Source: Chromobacterium haemolyticum DSM 19808 (GTDB lineage: Bacteria > Pseudomonadota > Gammaproteobacteria > Burkholderiales > Chromobacteriaceae). Taken from it: DNA of 64,000 nucleotides. The stretch lies in contig NZ_KL543995.1 in NCBI RefSeq assembly GCF_000711885.1, forward strand, positions 244,010-308,009, written 5' to 3'. Positions 13,017 to 22,459 of this stretch are shown here, in pieces. Position 1 is the first letter of the stretch. Each line of letters starts with the position of its first letter. Under the pieces are notes generated by a model. That model saw nothing but the letters and a program-made list of their open reading frames with translations, did not search any database and was not told where the DNA came from. Made by a program: the position numbers and the translations under genes.

Positions 13017-14105
13017 TCAGCTGCGGCCCAGCTTGAAGTTTTGCCACAAGCGGCCGTAGATGCGCAGGGTTTCCTGACCCACGCTCTTTTGGATGAAACT
13101 GTTTTTCAAGTCTTCGGCGTTGGGGAAGATGGAGCGGTCGTTCAAGTACTGCTTGTTGACGAACTGCCGCGCCGGCAGGCTGCCGGGGGCGAAGGTCACG
13201 GTATTGGCGTTGTCCGCGGCGATCTTGGGATCCAGGCTGTAGTTGATGAAGGACAGCGCATTGGCCACGTTCTTGGCGTCTTTGGGGATGGCCATGCTGT
13301 CCACCCAGATGGCCACGCCCTGTTTGGGCATCAGCGGCACCACTTTGACGCCGTTCTTGGCGTCCACGGCGCGGCGCTTGGCGATGTTGAGGTCGCCGCC
13401 GTAGCCCATGGCCAGACAGACTTCCCCGCTGGCCATATCGTTGATGTAGCCCGAAGAGGAAATGCGGGTCACGCTGGCGCGAATGGCGTTGAGCTGGGGC
13501 ATGATGGCGCGGTAATCGGCTTCCTTGGTGCTGCCCGGGTCCTTGCCGAAGTAGTGCAGCGCCATCGGGAAGAATTCGGATGGGGAATCCAGGATGCTGA
13601 CACCGCAGGATTTGAGCTTGGATACATATTCCGGTTTGAACAGCAGGTCCCACTCGTTGGCCGGCAGCTTCCCGCCCAACGCTTTTTTAACCTTTTCCTC
13701 ATTGATGCCCAGAGTGATCACGCCCCAGAAATACGGCACCGCGTATTTATTGCCGGGGTCCGACACTTCCATCATTTTCAGCAGCGCGGGGTCTATGTTC
13801 TTGTAATTGGGGATCTTGGTCTTGTCCAGCGGCTGGAACAGCCCGGCCTTGATGCCCAGGCCCAGCACATTGTTGGACGGCACCACCAGATCGAAGCCGG
13901 AGCGGCCGGTCATCAGCTTGGCGTTGAGGGTTTCCATGCTGTCGTAGACGTTGTAATTGACTTTGACGCCGGTTTGCTTGCTAAAGCCTGGCACGGTGGT
14001 GGGGGCGATGTAGTCGGACCAGTTGTAGACGTTGACGGTATTGGCTTGGGCATGGGCGCCCGCAGCGAGGCCGAGCGCTAGCAGGCAGTGCTTCCAGGTA
14101 TTCAT
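13017..14105 (-). CDS. Polyamine-type periplasmic binding protein (PotF/PotD family)
   Basis: This 362-residue exported binding protein belongs to the spermidine/putrescine family. A signal peptide (MNTWKHCLLALGLAAGAHAQ) is followed by the family start VNVYNWSDYIAPTTVPGF. Other family segments are GFDLVVPSNN, YAVPYFWGV and NEWDLLFKPE. No permease or ATPase gene for an ABC system is adjacent. The nearest transporter is the divergent APC permease at 14588, so it may work with an ABC system elsewhere or belong to a set of orphan binding proteins. The substrate is inferred from family only. Confidence 0.88.
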   Translation of the reverse strand: MNTWKHCLLALGLAAGAHAQANTVNVYNWSDYIAPTTVPGFSKQTGVKVNYNVYDSMETLNAKLMTGRSGFDLVVPSNNVLGLGIKAGLFQPLDKTKIPNYKNIDPALLKMMEVSDPGNKYAVPYFWGVITLGINEEKVKKALGGKLPANEWDLLFKPEYVSKLKSCGVSILDSPSEFFPMALHYFGKDPGSTKEADYRAIMPQLNAIRASVTRISSSGYINDMASGEVCLAMGYGGDLNIAKRRAVDAKNGVKVVPLMPKQGVAIWVDSMAIPKDAKNVANALSFINYSLDPKIAADNANTVTFAPGSLPARQFVNKQYLNDRSIFPNAEDLKNSFIQKSVGQETLRIYGRLWQNFKLGRS

Positions 14106-14141
14106 ATTCTCTTCCTTCTCTCTCTTTGCGTGGTTCTTTTA

Positions 14142-14284
14142 GAGCCTGTTCAAAGTCTCGCGAGCAATGGCGAGACAAGGCGAAAACGAGCGAAAAAGCG
14201 GAGTGCACAAGGGGTGCATGAGCATTTTGAGCTTGTACCCACCGTGCAACGCTTCACGAAGCGCCGCGGATTTTGAACGGGTTC
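14142..14284. mobile_element. Family 1 inverted-repeat element, copy b, TTA duplication
   Basis: This is a 143-bp element flanked by TTA at 14139-14141 and 14285-14287. The ends are GAGCCTGTTCAAAGTCT and, read inward from the right, GAACCCGTTCAAAATCC. The interior carries GGCGAGACAAGGCGAAAAC. It sits 36 bases upstream of the potF-like start codon and therefore separates that gene from any older upstream promoter. Confidence 0.88.
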
Positions 14285-14287
14285 TTA

Positions 14288-14587
14288 TGCGGTGGCCGGT
14301 GAGCCCGGCTCTAGCGCAAGGCACCGGCGCGGGCCGGATCTTGCCGAGCCAGCATATCGCCCCATGCGAGTTGCGTCTATTATTTTTGCCATGTGATGTT
14401 TTTGTGTTAATTATCTGCATACTCCATGCAACCACGCCTGACGCGCGCGGTCCTGTCATAAGCGGGGCCAGCCGGCGGACACGGCGGGACGCGCGCATTC
14501 GCGCCGGTGCTTGTGTGCCGGCGCGGACAAAGATAACAAGGCGAGGGCCGACGTTGCGGCGGGGTCCCGGAGCAAAGGAGATGCACC
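14288..14587 (+). promoter_or_regulatory. Leader region of the APC permease with a candidate sigma-70 promoter
   Basis: These 300 bases hold no gene. A possible promoter is TTGCCA at 14386-14391 and AATTAT at 14409-14414, spaced 17 bases, in a short AT-rich patch. That would give a leader of about 165 bases ending in AAAGGAG before the ATG at 14588. The leader is GC-rich with several inverted stretches (for example around GTGCCGGCGC), but no known riboswitch is recognisable. Confidence 0.4.
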
Positions 14588-16138
14588 ATGCGTAATGTTG
14601 ACAACGCGCTGCCGGCCCCGGACGGGGGAGGCTTGAGCGCCAAGGGCTTGCCCGCCGGTTCCATTGGCATTCTCGGACTGGTGGTGATTGGGATTTCCGT
14701 ATGCGCGCCGGCGTACACGCTGACCGCCTCCCTGGGCCCCGCGGCCACTCAGGTGGGCAAGCAGATGCCGGCGGTGTTTTTCGTCAGTTTCATTCCCATG
14801 CTGTTGGTGGCCATAGGCTACCGCGAGCTGAACCGCGAGATGCCGGACGCTGGAACCTCCTTCACTTGGGCAACGCGGGCTTTTGGGCCATGGATAGGTT
14901 GGGTCGCGGGCTGGGGGCTGGTGGTGTCCACGGTGCTGGTTCTGTCCAACACCGCCGCGGTGGCGGTGGACTTCATGTATCTGGCGCTGGGACAGGCCTT
15001 GGAGCGGCCGGACATCGCAGCGCTGCCTGACGACGCGGTGGTGAACATCGCCTCCTGCCTCAGCTTCATGGCCGTGGCCACCTGGATTTCCTGTCGCGGT
15101 CTGCAATCCACCAAGCGGGTGCAATATGTGTTGGTGTCGTTCCAGGCTTTGGTGTTGGCCTGGTTTGCCTGGGCGGCGTTCAGCGCCGCCGCCGACGGTG
15201 GCCATCCGTATTCCATACCGGTGGAGTGGAGCTGGTTCAACCCCTTCGCGGTGGAGAGTTTTTCCCAATTCGCCGCCGGGGTGGCGGTGTCCATCTTCGC
15301 CTATTGGGGCTGGGACACGGTGGTGACCATCAGCGAGGAAACCACGGGCGACAAACGCGCCAATCTATCCGGCAAGGCCGCCACGCTGGTGATGGTGCTG
15401 CTGGTGGGCTCTTATGTGCTGATCAGCGCGGCGGTGGTGTCCTTCGCCGGGGTGGGCACCGACGCCACCGGCCTCGCCAACCCGGCTATCGCGGCCAATG
15501 TGTTCACCGCGCTGGCCGGGCCCGTGATGGGGCCGGCGGCCATCTTGCTGTCGCTGGCGGTGATGTCCAGCTCCGCCGCGTCCTTGCAGTCCACCTTTAT
15601 GTCGCCGGCGCGCACCATGCTGGCGATGGGCCATTACCAGGCCTTGCCGGCCAAGTACGCGGTGGTGGAGTCCCGCTTCAAGGCGCCGGCTTACGCCACC
15701 GTGGTGTCAGCGCTGGTGGCCTCTGTGTTTTATGCGGTGATGCGGGTGGTGAGCGAGAACGTGCTGTCCGACACCATTACCGCGCTGGGCATGATGGTGT
15801 GCTTCTATTACGGCCTGACGGCCTTTGCCTGCGTCTGGTATTTCCGCAAGCAGGCACTGACTTCGGCACGTCATTTCCTGTTACGCGGCCTGTGTCCGGG
15901 CTTGGGCGGCATCCTGCTGTTCGTCGCGCTGGTTCGCACCACGCTGGACAGCATGGACCCGGCCTTCGGCAGCGGTTCTCATATCGGCGGCCTGGGCCTG
16001 GTGTTCATTCTGGGCGTGACAGTGGCGCTGACGGGCTTGCTGGTCATGCTGTACATGTATCGTAAATATCCAGCTTTTTTCCGCGGCGAGGTATTGAAGA
16101 AGGGCACGCCGGTGTTCGGCTTCGACGAAAAAATCTGA
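14588..16138 (+). CDS. APC-superfamily amino acid / polyamine permease
   Basis: This is a 516-residue inner-membrane transporter with about 12 hydrophobic segments. The first helix carries GILGLVVIGISVCAPAYTL, equivalent to the unwound substrate-binding helix of APC carriers. EMPDAGTSFTWATRAFGPWIGW is the matching conserved loop in successive residues. AAAGGAG precedes the start. Its position next to a divergent polyamine-type binding protein suggests amino acids or amines as substrate, but the sequence alone does not fix it. Confidence 0.85.
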   Translation: MRNVDNALPAPDGGGLSAKGLPAGSIGILGLVVIGISVCAPAYTLTASLGPAATQVGKQMPAVFFVSFIPMLLVAIGYRELNREMPDAGTSFTWATRAFGPWIGWVAGWGLVVSTVLVLSNTAAVAVDFMYLALGQALERPDIAALPDDAVVNIASCLSFMAVATWISCRGLQSTKRVQYVLVSFQALVLAWFAWAAFSAAADGGHPYSIPVEWSWFNPFAVESFSQFAAGVAVSIFAYWGWDTVVTISEETTGDKRANLSGKAATLVMVLLVGSYVLISAAVVSFAGVGTDATGLANPAIAANVFTALAGPVMGPAAILLSLAVMSSSAASLQSTFMSPARTMLAMGHYQALPAKYAVVESRFKAPAYATVVSALVASVFYAVMRVVSENVLSDTITALGMMVCFYYGLTAFACVWYFRKQALTSARHFLLRGLCPGLGGILLFVALVRTTLDSMDPAFGSGSHIGGLGLVFILGVTVALTGLLVMLYMYRKYPAFFRGEVLKKGTPVFGFDEKI

Positions 16139-16153
16139 GCGCGCGCAAATGAA

Positions 16154-16175
16154 AAGCCGCCCGGGAGGGCGGCTT
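16154..16175 (-). terminator. Hairpin terminator for the chemoreceptor gene
   Basis: AAGCCGCCC and GGGCGGCTT pair (9 bp, 4-base loop), with a T run on the minus strand. It lies between the convergent permease and chemoreceptor genes. Confidence 0.8.
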
Positions 16176-16196
16176 CGACTGGGCCGGCGCGGCGGT

Positions 16197-17828
16197 TCAG
16201 ATGCGGAAGAAACGCACCGCTTGATGCAGGCGCTGGGCAATGTCCGACATGGAGTGGGAGCTGTCCGCCACATTGCTGACGATGGCGGTATTTTCCTCTG
16301 CCATCTGCGCCACTTTTTCCATGTTCTGCGCGATTTCGGTGCTGGCCAGCTTTTGCTCCTGCACGGCGCTGACGATGGTGCCGGTGCTGTCGGTGGACTT
16401 GGCCACCGCTTGTTCGCCCTCCTGCAAGGCGTTCTCCACGGTGGAGACAAAGGCCTGGCTGCTGCTGAGCGAAGCAAGGCTGCTGGTGATGGCGTCTTCC
16501 AGTTCCACCGACTGGGTGCCCAGCACATGAGTGACCTGGTCGATTTCCTTGGCGGATTCAGCCGAGCGTTCGGCCAGTACGCGCACTTCGTCGGCCACCA
16601 CCGCGAAGCCGCGGCCCAGTTCGCCAGCGCGCGCGGCTTCGATGGCGGCGTTGAGCGCAAGCAAGTTGGTTTGGTCGGCGATGTCGCGCACCTGGCTGGT
16701 CATGCTGGTGATCTTGCGGGTGTTGGCGACGAAGTTCTTCACCGCTTCGGCAATGCCGTTGACGGCTTTTTCGACATTGTTGACCTCCTTGACCAGCAAG
16801 CTGAGTTGGGCGGTGCCGTTCTTGGCGGTGACCAGGCTGGTTTGCGCGTGCTCACGCACTTCCTGGGCCGCTTCTGCCACATGGCTGATGCTGACGGTCA
16901 GTTCTTCCACCGCAGCGGCGGAACTGGCGGCGGCCTGGCTTTGCTGGTGGGAAGCGGTCAACACTTGCTCGGCGGATTCGGACAATTGGCTGGCCACGCT
17001 ATTGGCTTCTTCCGCGCCTTGCTGGACGTTGCCGATGGCTTGCACCAACTGCTCGCGCATATCGGCCAGCGCGGCGATCACCTGGGCGGGTTCGTCCTTG
17101 CCGTCCGGCTTCAACTCGATGCGCAGATTGCCGGCGGCCACTTCGCGCGCGGCCTCTACGGCGCTGTTCAGCGGGCGGGTGATGGAGCGGGTCAGCAGCC
17201 AGCCTATCAGCGCGGCCGCGACCAGGCAGATGGCGGTGATGGTCAGCGAGGTGGCGCGCACGGCGGTGGCGCTGGCCTCCGCGTCCTTGCGGCTGTCTTG
17301 AGCCCGGTCCGCCAGCGCCTTGCTCAGCGCTTCCACCTTTTGTTCCAATTGGTGGATCAGCGGACGGTGCTGGTTGACCATGAAGGCTTCGGCCTCCTTG
17401 TTCTGGTTGGCCATGGCCAACGCCATCAGCTTTTTAGTGGGCGCGTCCAGCGCTTCCTGTGCCTGGCCCACGTCTTTGAGCAGGGCGGCGGTAGCGGGCA
17501 TGGGCGGAAACTTGGTGAAGTGGTCTTCCAGCGCTTTTTCGGCGTTGTTGAAGGCCTTGATGGTTTGGTCGGTCTGCGCCTTGATCTCGGCCATCTTGGC
17601 TGGATCGGTTTCAATGATCAGATCGCGCGCGCCGATGCGCTGCTGCTGCAGGTGGTGGTCCAGCTGAGCGACTATCAGCAGGGATTCCAGCCGGTTGTCA
17701 GTAATGTCCTCCATGCCGTCGCTGATGGAGGAGAGTCCGTTGAGCATGACCACACTCATGATCAGCACCAGGGCGATCAGCGCGCCGAAGGCGAGGGCGA
17801 GTCTTTGTCCAATGCGCAGGTTTTTCAT
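16197..17828 (-). CDS. Methyl-accepting chemotaxis protein (4HB type)
   Basis: This is a 543-residue transmembrane chemoreceptor. The order is: a first membrane helix at about residues 9-31, a periplasmic helical-bundle ligand domain of about 160 residues, a second helix at about 192-212 ([16 protein letters not shown]), HAMP, and a cytoplasmic signalling domain. The hairpin tip motif [20 protein letters not shown] is intact. There is no C-terminal CheR/CheB-binding pentapeptide (it ends RFFRI), so adaptation would depend on other receptors. The ligand is unknown. The 254-base region upstream is notably AT-rich. Confidence 0.94.
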   Translation of the reverse strand: MKNLRIGQRLALAFGALIALVLIMSVVMLNGLSSISDGMEDITDNRLESLLIVAQLDHHLQQQRIGARDLIIETDPAKMAEIKAQTDQTIKAFNNAEKALEDHFTKFPPMPATAALLKDVGQAQEALDAPTKKLMALAMANQNKEAEAFMVNQHRPLIHQLEQKVEALSKALADRAQDSRKDAEASATAVRATSLTITAICLVAAALIGWLLTRSITRPLNSAVEAAREVAAGNLRIELKPDGKDEPAQVIAALADMREQLVQAIGNVQQGAEEANSVASQLSESAEQVLTASHQQSQAAASSAAAVEELTVSISHVAEAAQEVREHAQTSLVTAKNGTAQLSLLVKEVNNVEKAVNGIAEAVKNFVANTRKITSMTSQVRDIADQTNLLALNAAIEAARAGELGRGFAVVADEVRVLAERSAESAKEIDQVTHVLGTQSVELEDAITSSLASLSSSQAFVSTVENALQEGEQAVAKSTDSTGTIVSAVQEQKLASTEIAQNMEKVAQMAEENTAIVSNVADSSHSMSDIAQRLHQAVRFFRI

Positions 17829-18037
17829 CAGTTTGTCCCGTAGTGTCTTTATTGTGGTACTTCCAATTTAATATATTTATGAAGTGATCAAAAAGTGAAT
17901 AATTACTTATAGGACAGCGGATAAAATTTTTGGAGACGTTTTTGCTACCTTGCGGAAAACCATGGGCATGAAGCAGGCGAAGGCAAGGCGGGTGGGAGCG
18001 CGGCCTGGCGGCGCGGATTATGCGAAAGATATGAAAA
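17829..18037. other. AT-rich intergenic region upstream of the chemoreceptor
   Basis: No gene is visible here. The stretch 17860-17945 is markedly AT-rich compared with its surroundings (runs such as TTTAATATATTTAT and GATAAAATTTTTGG) and probably contains the chemoreceptor promoter on the minus strand. I could not match a clear flagellar sigma-28 site. Confidence 0.35.
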
Positions 18038-18057
18038 AAGCGGACCGGGGTCCGCTT
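18038..18057 (-). terminator. Hairpin terminator of the ppiC-bolA-yciB operon
   Basis: AAGCGGACC and GGTCCGCTT form a 9-bp stem followed by a T run on the minus strand, just after the stop of the distal parvulin gene. Confidence 0.8.
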
Positions 18058-18082
18058 GATCTGCTTTGCCGCGGCGCGCGGC

Positions 18083-18865
18083 TTACTTCTGGATTTGCGC
18101 CTTGGCTTTGAGCTCGGCGATCAGCTTTTCCACGCGGCCGCCCATGATGCGCTGGGTCAGTTGCGGGCGGATGTCGTCCAGCGCCGGCACATTGCGTTGC
18201 ACGCGGGCGTCGTCCAGCTTGATCACGTGCCAGCCGAACTCGGTTTTCACCGGTTTGGCGGTCACTTCGCCCTTGGACAGCTTGGTCATGGCTTCGGAGA
18301 ACGGCGCTACAAAGGTGCCGGCTTCCTGCCAGTCCAGATCGCCGCCCTTGTCCTTGCTGCCCGGATCCTGGGATTTCTCCTTGGCCAGTTTGTCGAAGGC
18401 CTTGCCTTTCTTCAGCGCGTCGATCACCGCCTTGGCTTCGGCTTCGGTTTTCACCAGGATGTGGCGAGCATGGTATTGCTTGGTTTCCGGCACGCTGGCC
18501 ACCAGCTTGTCGTATTCGGCTTTCAGGTCGGCGTCGCTGAACGGGTTGGACTTTTCATAGTCCTTGATCAGGCGGTTGGCCAGCGCCATTGCCTGCATAT
18601 TGGCCAGTTCGGCGGCGAATTCCGGCGATTTGTCCAGACCCTTCTTCACGGCTTCCTGGCGCAGCACTTCGGCAGTGACCAGTTGATCCTTGACCATGTC
18701 GCGCGCTTGCGGGTTGGCCGGCTGGCCCTGGGCTTCCATCATCTTGACCACGGCGTCGATGCGGGCGTCGGAAATGGCCTGGCCGTTGACGACCGGGCCG
18801 GCAACCACGATGGCGCTGCCGGCGAAGGCGGCGACGAGGGCGCTGGTCAGCAGGAGTTTACGCAT
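18083..18865 (-). CDS. Exported parvulin-type peptidyl-prolyl isomerase (second of tandem pair)
   Basis: This 260-residue periplasmic foldase has a signal peptide (MRKLLLTSALVAAFAGSAIV), an N-terminal SurA-like helical arm, then a PpiC rotamase domain at about residues 125-225. Domain landmarks are YHARHILVKTEAEA, KGGDLDWQ and the C-terminal EFGWHVIKLDD. It resembles the upstream gene throughout, including its position, and the two look like a tandem duplication. It is the last gene of the minus-strand yciB-yciI-bolA-ppiC-ppiC run. Confidence 0.92.
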   Translation of the reverse strand: MRKLLLTSALVAAFAGSAIVVAGPVVNGQAISDARIDAVVKMMEAQGQPANPQARDMVKDQLVTAEVLRQEAVKKGLDKSPEFAAELANMQAMALANRLIKDYEKSNPFSDADLKAEYDKLVASVPETKQYHARHILVKTEAEAKAVIDALKKGKAFDKLAKEKSQDPGSKDKGGDLDWQEAGTFVAPFSEAMTKLSKGEVTAKPVKTEFGWHVIKLDDARVQRNVPALDDIRPQLTQRIMGGRVEKLIAELKAKAQIQK

Positions 18866-18891
18866 ATTCTTAGGTGTCCTGAAGGTTTGGT

Positions 18892-19680
18892 TTATTGGAT
18901 CTTGGCCTTGGCGCGCAGGTCTTCCACTGCCTTGGCGATGGCTTCTTCTTGCAGTTGGCGGCCGATTTGCGGCTTGGCCTCATCCAGCGACGGAAGCTTG
19001 GCGTCACGAATGTCTTCCACCTTGAACACGTGCCAGCCCAGCGGGGACTGGTACGGTTTGCTGCTGGTCTGGCCTTTGCGGATGTCTTTCAGCGCGGCGG
19101 CCAGCGGCGGGTCCATGCGGTTGAGGTTGCCCCAGCCCATTTCGCCGTTGCTCTGCTTGGCGTTGGGGTCGATAGAGCGGGTTTTCACCAGTTCGTCGAA
19201 CTTGGCGCCTTTTTTCAGATCGGCGATCACTTTTTGCGCGTCGGCCTCGCTCTTCAGCGTGATCTGGCGCGCGTGGATCTCCTTGCTGCCGGTCTGTTGG
19301 GCGGCGAGCTTGTCGTAGACGCTCTTGATCTGGGCGTCGCTCACCGGCGTTTGTTTGGCGATGTCGGCGAACAGCGCTTCTCGCAGCATTTCATTGCGGA
19401 TGTCATCCAGGCGCTGGGTGAACAGCGGCTGCTTGTCCAACTGGCGCTTGCGCGCTTCCTGCAGGATGACTTCGCGGGTGATCAGCGAGGTTTTCAACTG
19501 CTCGCGCAATTCCGGATTGTCCTGAGCCTTGCCGCCGCTGCTTTGCACGATGTTGGCGACTGCGGCGTCCAGTTCTTTCTTGTCGATGGCTACGCCGTTG
19601 ACCACGGCGATGGATTCCGCGGCGGCGGGCAGGGCGATGGTGGCGGCCAGCACGACGGCGGCGATGCGGGAAAGCTTCAT
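18892..19680 (-). CDS. Exported parvulin-type peptidyl-prolyl isomerase (first of tandem pair)
   Basis: This is a 262-residue periplasmic PpiC protein with a signal peptide (MKLSRIAAVVLAATIALPAA). The rotamase domain shows IHARQITLKSEADAQK, NGEMGWGNL and PLGWHVFKVEDIRD. I took ATG 19680, preceded by AAGGGG; the in-frame ATG at 19704 would disrupt the signal peptide. It differs from its neighbour in the ligand-facing residues (the histidine of RHILVK becomes RQITLK here), which may alter or abolish catalysis while retaining chaperone function (inference). Confidence 0.92.
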   Translation of the reverse strand: MKLSRIAAVVLAATIALPAAAESIAVVNGVAIDKKELDAAVANIVQSSGGKAQDNPELREQLKTSLITREVILQEARKRQLDKQPLFTQRLDDIRNEMLREALFADIAKQTPVSDAQIKSVYDKLAAQQTGSKEIHARQITLKSEADAQKVIADLKKGAKFDELVKTRSIDPNAKQSNGEMGWGNLNRMDPPLAAALKDIRKGQTSSKPYQSPLGWHVFKVEDIRDAKLPSLDEAKPQIGRQLQEEAIAKAVEDLRAKAKIQ

Positions 19681-19705
19681 GGGGTACCCCTTGGATGGAA
19701 TCAAT

Positions 19706-19972
19706 TCAGATTTCTTCAGGCGTGAACGCTCTGATGGCCAGAGCGTGCACCTTGGTTTGCATCAAGTCGCCCAGCGTTTCGTAGATCAGCCGGTGGCGAT
19801 GCACGCGGCTCAGCCCCTGAAAGCGGGCGCTGACAATGGTAAGCGTGTAATGCCCGCCGCCGTCGCGCGCGCCGGCGTGGCCGGCGTGCAGCGCGCTGTC
19901 GTCCTGGATGTCCAGGTGTTCCGGTGTTAAGGCTTGCAAGGCGGCGCGGAGGAGTTCAACCGTGGCGCTCAT
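19706..19972 (-). CDS. bolA: BolA family protein
   Basis: This 88-residue BolA-type protein is a partner of monothiol glutaredoxins in iron-sulfur trafficking and stress responses. The conserved [20 protein letters not shown] helix-turn and the [18 protein letters not shown] segment are diagnostic. It lies between yciI (4-base overlap) and the parvulin pair, an arrangement common in betaproteobacteria. Confidence 0.93.
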   Translation of the reverse strand: MSATVELLRAALQALTPEHLDIQDDSALHAGHAGARDGGGHYTLTIVSARFQGLSRVHRHRLIYETLGDLMQTKVHALAIRAFTPEEI

Positions 19973-20271
19973 TGAGGCAACACCTTGAGGAAGGGCTTGA
20001 CGCTGACGCAGGCGTAGACGCCGGCCGCCGCATAGGGATCCGCGTCGGCCCAGGCCTGGGCGGCATCCAGTGATTCGAACTCCGCGACGATCAGGCTGCC
20101 GCTGAAACCGGCGGGGCCGGGGCTGGCGCTGTCGATGGCGGGACAGGGGCCGGCCAGCACCAGGCGGCCGGCGTCCTGCAGCGCCTGCAAGCGCGCCAGA
20201 TGGGCCGGACGGGCTTCCAGCCGGCGCGGCAGCGAGTCTTCGTTATCTTGGCCGATGATGGCGTAAAGCAT
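19969..20271 (-). CDS. yciI: YciI family protein
   Basis: This is a 100-residue YciI-like ferredoxin-fold protein. The conserved His-Asp pair of the family is represented by [17 protein letters not shown] and the following [18 protein letters not shown]. The start overlaps the yciB stop, and the stop overlaps the bolA start, so all three are translationally coupled. The biochemical role is unknown for most members. Confidence 0.92.
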   Translation of the reverse strand: MLYAIIGQDNEDSLPRRLEARPAHLARLQALQDAGRLVLAGPCPAIDSASPGPAGFSGSLIVAEFESLDAAQAWADADPYAAAGVYACVSVKPFLKVLPQ

Positions 20272-20804
20272 TATTTCTTTTCCTCAATGTATTTGGAGAG
20301 GAACAGGCTTTGGGCGATGACGAAGGCCAGCATCAGGCCCAGGCCGCCAAACAGCTTGAAATTGACCCATACGTCTTCGCTGAAGCGATAGGCGACGAAC
20401 AGATTGAGCGCGCCCATGAAGGCGAAGAAGCCCACCCAGGCCCAAGTCAGCTTGCGCCATACCGGCGCCGGGAGCTGCAACTGTTGGCCCATCATCAGCT
20501 TGAGGCCGTTTTTGCCCAGGAAGTCGCTGATCAACAAGCCGGCGCCCATTACCCAGTACAGCACGGTGGGCTTCCACATGATGAAGTGCTTGTCGTGCAG
20601 CAGCAGGGTGGCTCCGCCCAGCACCACGATCAGGCCCAGGCTGACCCACTGCATGGTGTCGACCTTGCGGTGACGCAGCCAGGTCCAGCCCACCAGCAAG
20701 GTGGTGGCGACGATGGCGACGCCGGTGGCGATGAACATGTCGCGGCTCAGCCAGTAAGTGGCGAAGAACAGGACGACGGGAAATAGGTCAGTGAAGAATT
20801 TCAT
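20271..20804 (-). CDS. yciB: Inner membrane-spanning protein YciB (septation protein A)
   Basis: YciB (177 residues) is a polytopic inner-membrane protein implicated in envelope integrity and division. It begins [18 protein letters not shown], the invariant family N-terminus, and has about five membrane helices. The conserved [17 protein letters not shown] is near the C-terminus. I chose ATG 20804 over an in-frame upstream ATG at 20849. It is the first gene of the operon continuing with yciI, bolA and two parvulins. Confidence 0.94.
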   Translation of the reverse strand: MKFFTDLFPVVLFFATYWLSRDMFIATGVAIVATTLLVGWTWLRHRKVDTMQWVSLGLIVVLGGATLLLHDKHFIMWKPTVLYWVMGAGLLISDFLGKNGLKLMMGQQLQLPAPVWRKLTWAWVGFFAFMGALNLFVAYRFSEDVWVNFKLFGGLGLMLAFVIAQSLFLSKYIEEKK

Positions 20805-20876
20805 GCGCACGATTATGGGGGCGGCCCGGCGGATATTCAAGCCGGGCAAGGGTTGAAGAGTTCAATGCGAAACGGT

Positions 20877-20908
20877 GGCTCGCCCGGCGTCCGCGCGTTG
20901 GGCGAGCC
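20877..20908 (-). terminator. Hairpin after the stomatin-like gene
   Basis: GGCTCGCCC (20877-20885) pairs with GGGCGAGCC (20900-20908) around a 14-base loop, downstream of the minus-strand SPFH gene. There is no strong T run, so it may act as a weak terminator or as 3'-end protection. Confidence 0.5.
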
Positions 20909-20923
20909 TGTTGCAAGGCAGCG

Positions 20924-21868
20924 TCAGCGCTGGGTTTGCTTGACCACGCTCATTGCGCTGGCCACCAGCGAGCTTACGTCGGCCACGTTGGCAGGCAGGA
21001 TGATGGTGTTGTTTTCCTTGGCCAGTTTGCCGAAGGCCGCGACATATTGCTCCGCCACTTTCAGGTTGACCGCTTCCAGACCGCCCTCGGTGTGGATGGA
21101 GCTGGCCACGCGCTTGATCGCGTCGGCGGTGGCGTCCGCCACTAGGCGCAGCGCCTCGGCCTCGCCCTGCGCTTTATTGATGGCGGCCTGTTTGTCCCCC
21201 TCGGAATTGTTGATGGTGGCTTGCATCTCGCCCTGGGATTTCTGGATCGCCGCTTCGCGCGAGCCGTTGGCCAGGTTGATCTGTTCCATCTTCAAGCCTT
21301 CGGACTGGGCGATGCGCGCGCGCTTTTCCCGCTCCGCGGTGATCTGCGCCTGCATCGCGTGCAGGATGTCCTGTGGGGGCACTAGGTCCTTGATCTCGTA
21401 GCGCAGCACTTTCACGCCCCAGTTGACGGCGGCTTCGTCCAGCGCGGCCACCACGGTCTGGTTGATCTCGTCGCGTTCCTCAAAGGTCTTGTCCAGCTCC
21501 ATCTTGCCGATCACCGAGCGCAGCGTGGTTTGCGACAGCTGGGTGATGGCGATGATGAAGTTGCTGGTGCCGTAAGAGGCGCGCTGGGCGTCGGTTACCT
21601 GAAAGTAGAGGATGCCGTCCACTTTCAGTTGCGTGTTGTCGCGGGTGATGCAGACCTGGCTGGGCACGTCCAGCGGCACTTCCTTCAGGCTGTGCTTGTA
21701 GGCGATGCGGTCGATGAAGGGAATGATGATGTTGAGGCCGGGAGCCAGCGTGCCGTGGTAGCGGCCGAGGCGCTCGACGATGTAAGCGTTCTGCTGCGGC
21801 ACCACGGCCAGTGATTTGAACACGAAGACGATGACGGCGGCGAGCAGGATCAGGGGCAGGAGTTCCAT
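20924..21868 (-). CDS. SPFH/Band 7 (stomatin-like, QmcA-type) membrane protein
   Basis: This 314-residue membrane-anchored prohibitin-fold protein has one N-terminal hydrophobic segment (LLPLILLAAVIVFVF) and then the SPFH domain with VERLGRYHGTLAPGLN and RTTLRSVIG-like motifs. A long charged coiled coil (AEREKRARIAQSEGLK onward) and a C-terminal segment follow. It starts 5 bases after the nfeD-like stop; the two families are almost always paired and form a microdomain scaffold-protease module (family knowledge). Confidence 0.92.
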   Translation of the reverse strand: MELLPLILLAAVIVFVFKSLAVVPQQNAYIVERLGRYHGTLAPGLNIIIPFIDRIAYKHSLKEVPLDVPSQVCITRDNTQLKVDGILYFQVTDAQRASYGTSNFIIAITQLSQTTLRSVIGKMELDKTFEERDEINQTVVAALDEAAVNWGVKVLRYEIKDLVPPQDILHAMQAQITAEREKRARIAQSEGLKMEQINLANGSREAAIQKSQGEMQATINNSEGDKQAAINKAQGEAEALRLVADATADAIKRVASSIHTEGGLEAVNLKVAEQYVAAFGKLAKENNTIILPANVADVSSLVASAMSVVKQTQR

Positions 21869-21873
21869 GGGTC

Positions 21874-22308
21874 TTATTGTTCCGGTTGGGTTGAACTGAT
21901 TTTGAGCAGGTTGCCGTCGCGGCCGACGATGTAGGCGGTGGCGCCGGTTTCCAGCGGCGCGCCATCGACCGGGGCGGCGTCCCAGGCCGCGCCGCGGTAT
22001 TGCACGCGGGCGTGGCCGGAGGCGGGGGCGTGGAGAATTTGCACCGGCTGACCCAGGTCCGGGTCGTCGGCCCGCGGCTGGGCGGGGAGGGGCGGATGTC
22101 GGCGTTTGTAGCCGTAGACCAGCGCCACGCCGGCCACGCCGGCGATGCTGGCGATCACGTATTGGCTGGCTTCGGGCGCGCCCAGCCAGGCGGACACGCC
22201 GCCGCACAACATGGCGACGGCGACGACCAGCAGGTAAAAGGTGCCGGAGTAGAACTCGGCGATCAGCGCGATCAGCGCGCTGGCAATCCAGATGGCGGTT
22301 AGCGGCAA
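21874..22308 (-). CDS. NfeD-like membrane protein
   Basis: This is a 144-residue short-form NfeD protein. Two to three hydrophobic helices (IWIASALIALIAEFY and later GVAGVALVYGY) precede a C-terminal OB-fold domain with ARVQYRGAAWDA. It lacks the ClpP-like serine protease domain of long NfeD proteins. Partner of the adjacent SPFH protein. Confidence 0.9.
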   Translation of the reverse strand: MPLTAIWIASALIALIAEFYSGTFYLLVVAVAMLCGGVSAWLGAPEASQYVIASIAGVAGVALVYGYKRRHPPLPAQPRADDPDLGQPVQILHAPASGHARVQYRGAAWDAAPVDGAPLETGATAYIVGRDGNLLKISSTQPEQ

Positions 22309-22407
22309 GATGATGCCCTTGTCAAATTAATGCGCTCATTTTCATGCCATCGCCGCGGAATGACAAGCGAGCGGGAGCGTGTCCCTCAAAAACGAACGCG
22401 CTCTCAA

Positions 22408-22458
22408 GAGTCGGTTCAATGCCGCTTTGCCGAAGCGCGGCGGACATCAAACCGGTTC
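22408..22458. repeat. Decayed short inverted-repeat element
   Basis: GAGTCGGTTCAATG at the left and GAACCGGTTTGATG read inward from the right form an inverted repeat bounding 51 bases, abutting the stop of the 42-residue membrane peptide. The left end resembles that of the remnant at 36508. It can also act as a hairpin terminator for the small gene. The flanks (CAA and TTT) do not match. Confidence 0.5.
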
Positions 22459-22459
22459 T

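Noticed and set aside
13017-16138. Complete polyamine ABC operon
   Set aside because: Only a binding protein and a secondary APC permease are present; there is no ATPase or ABC permease gene.
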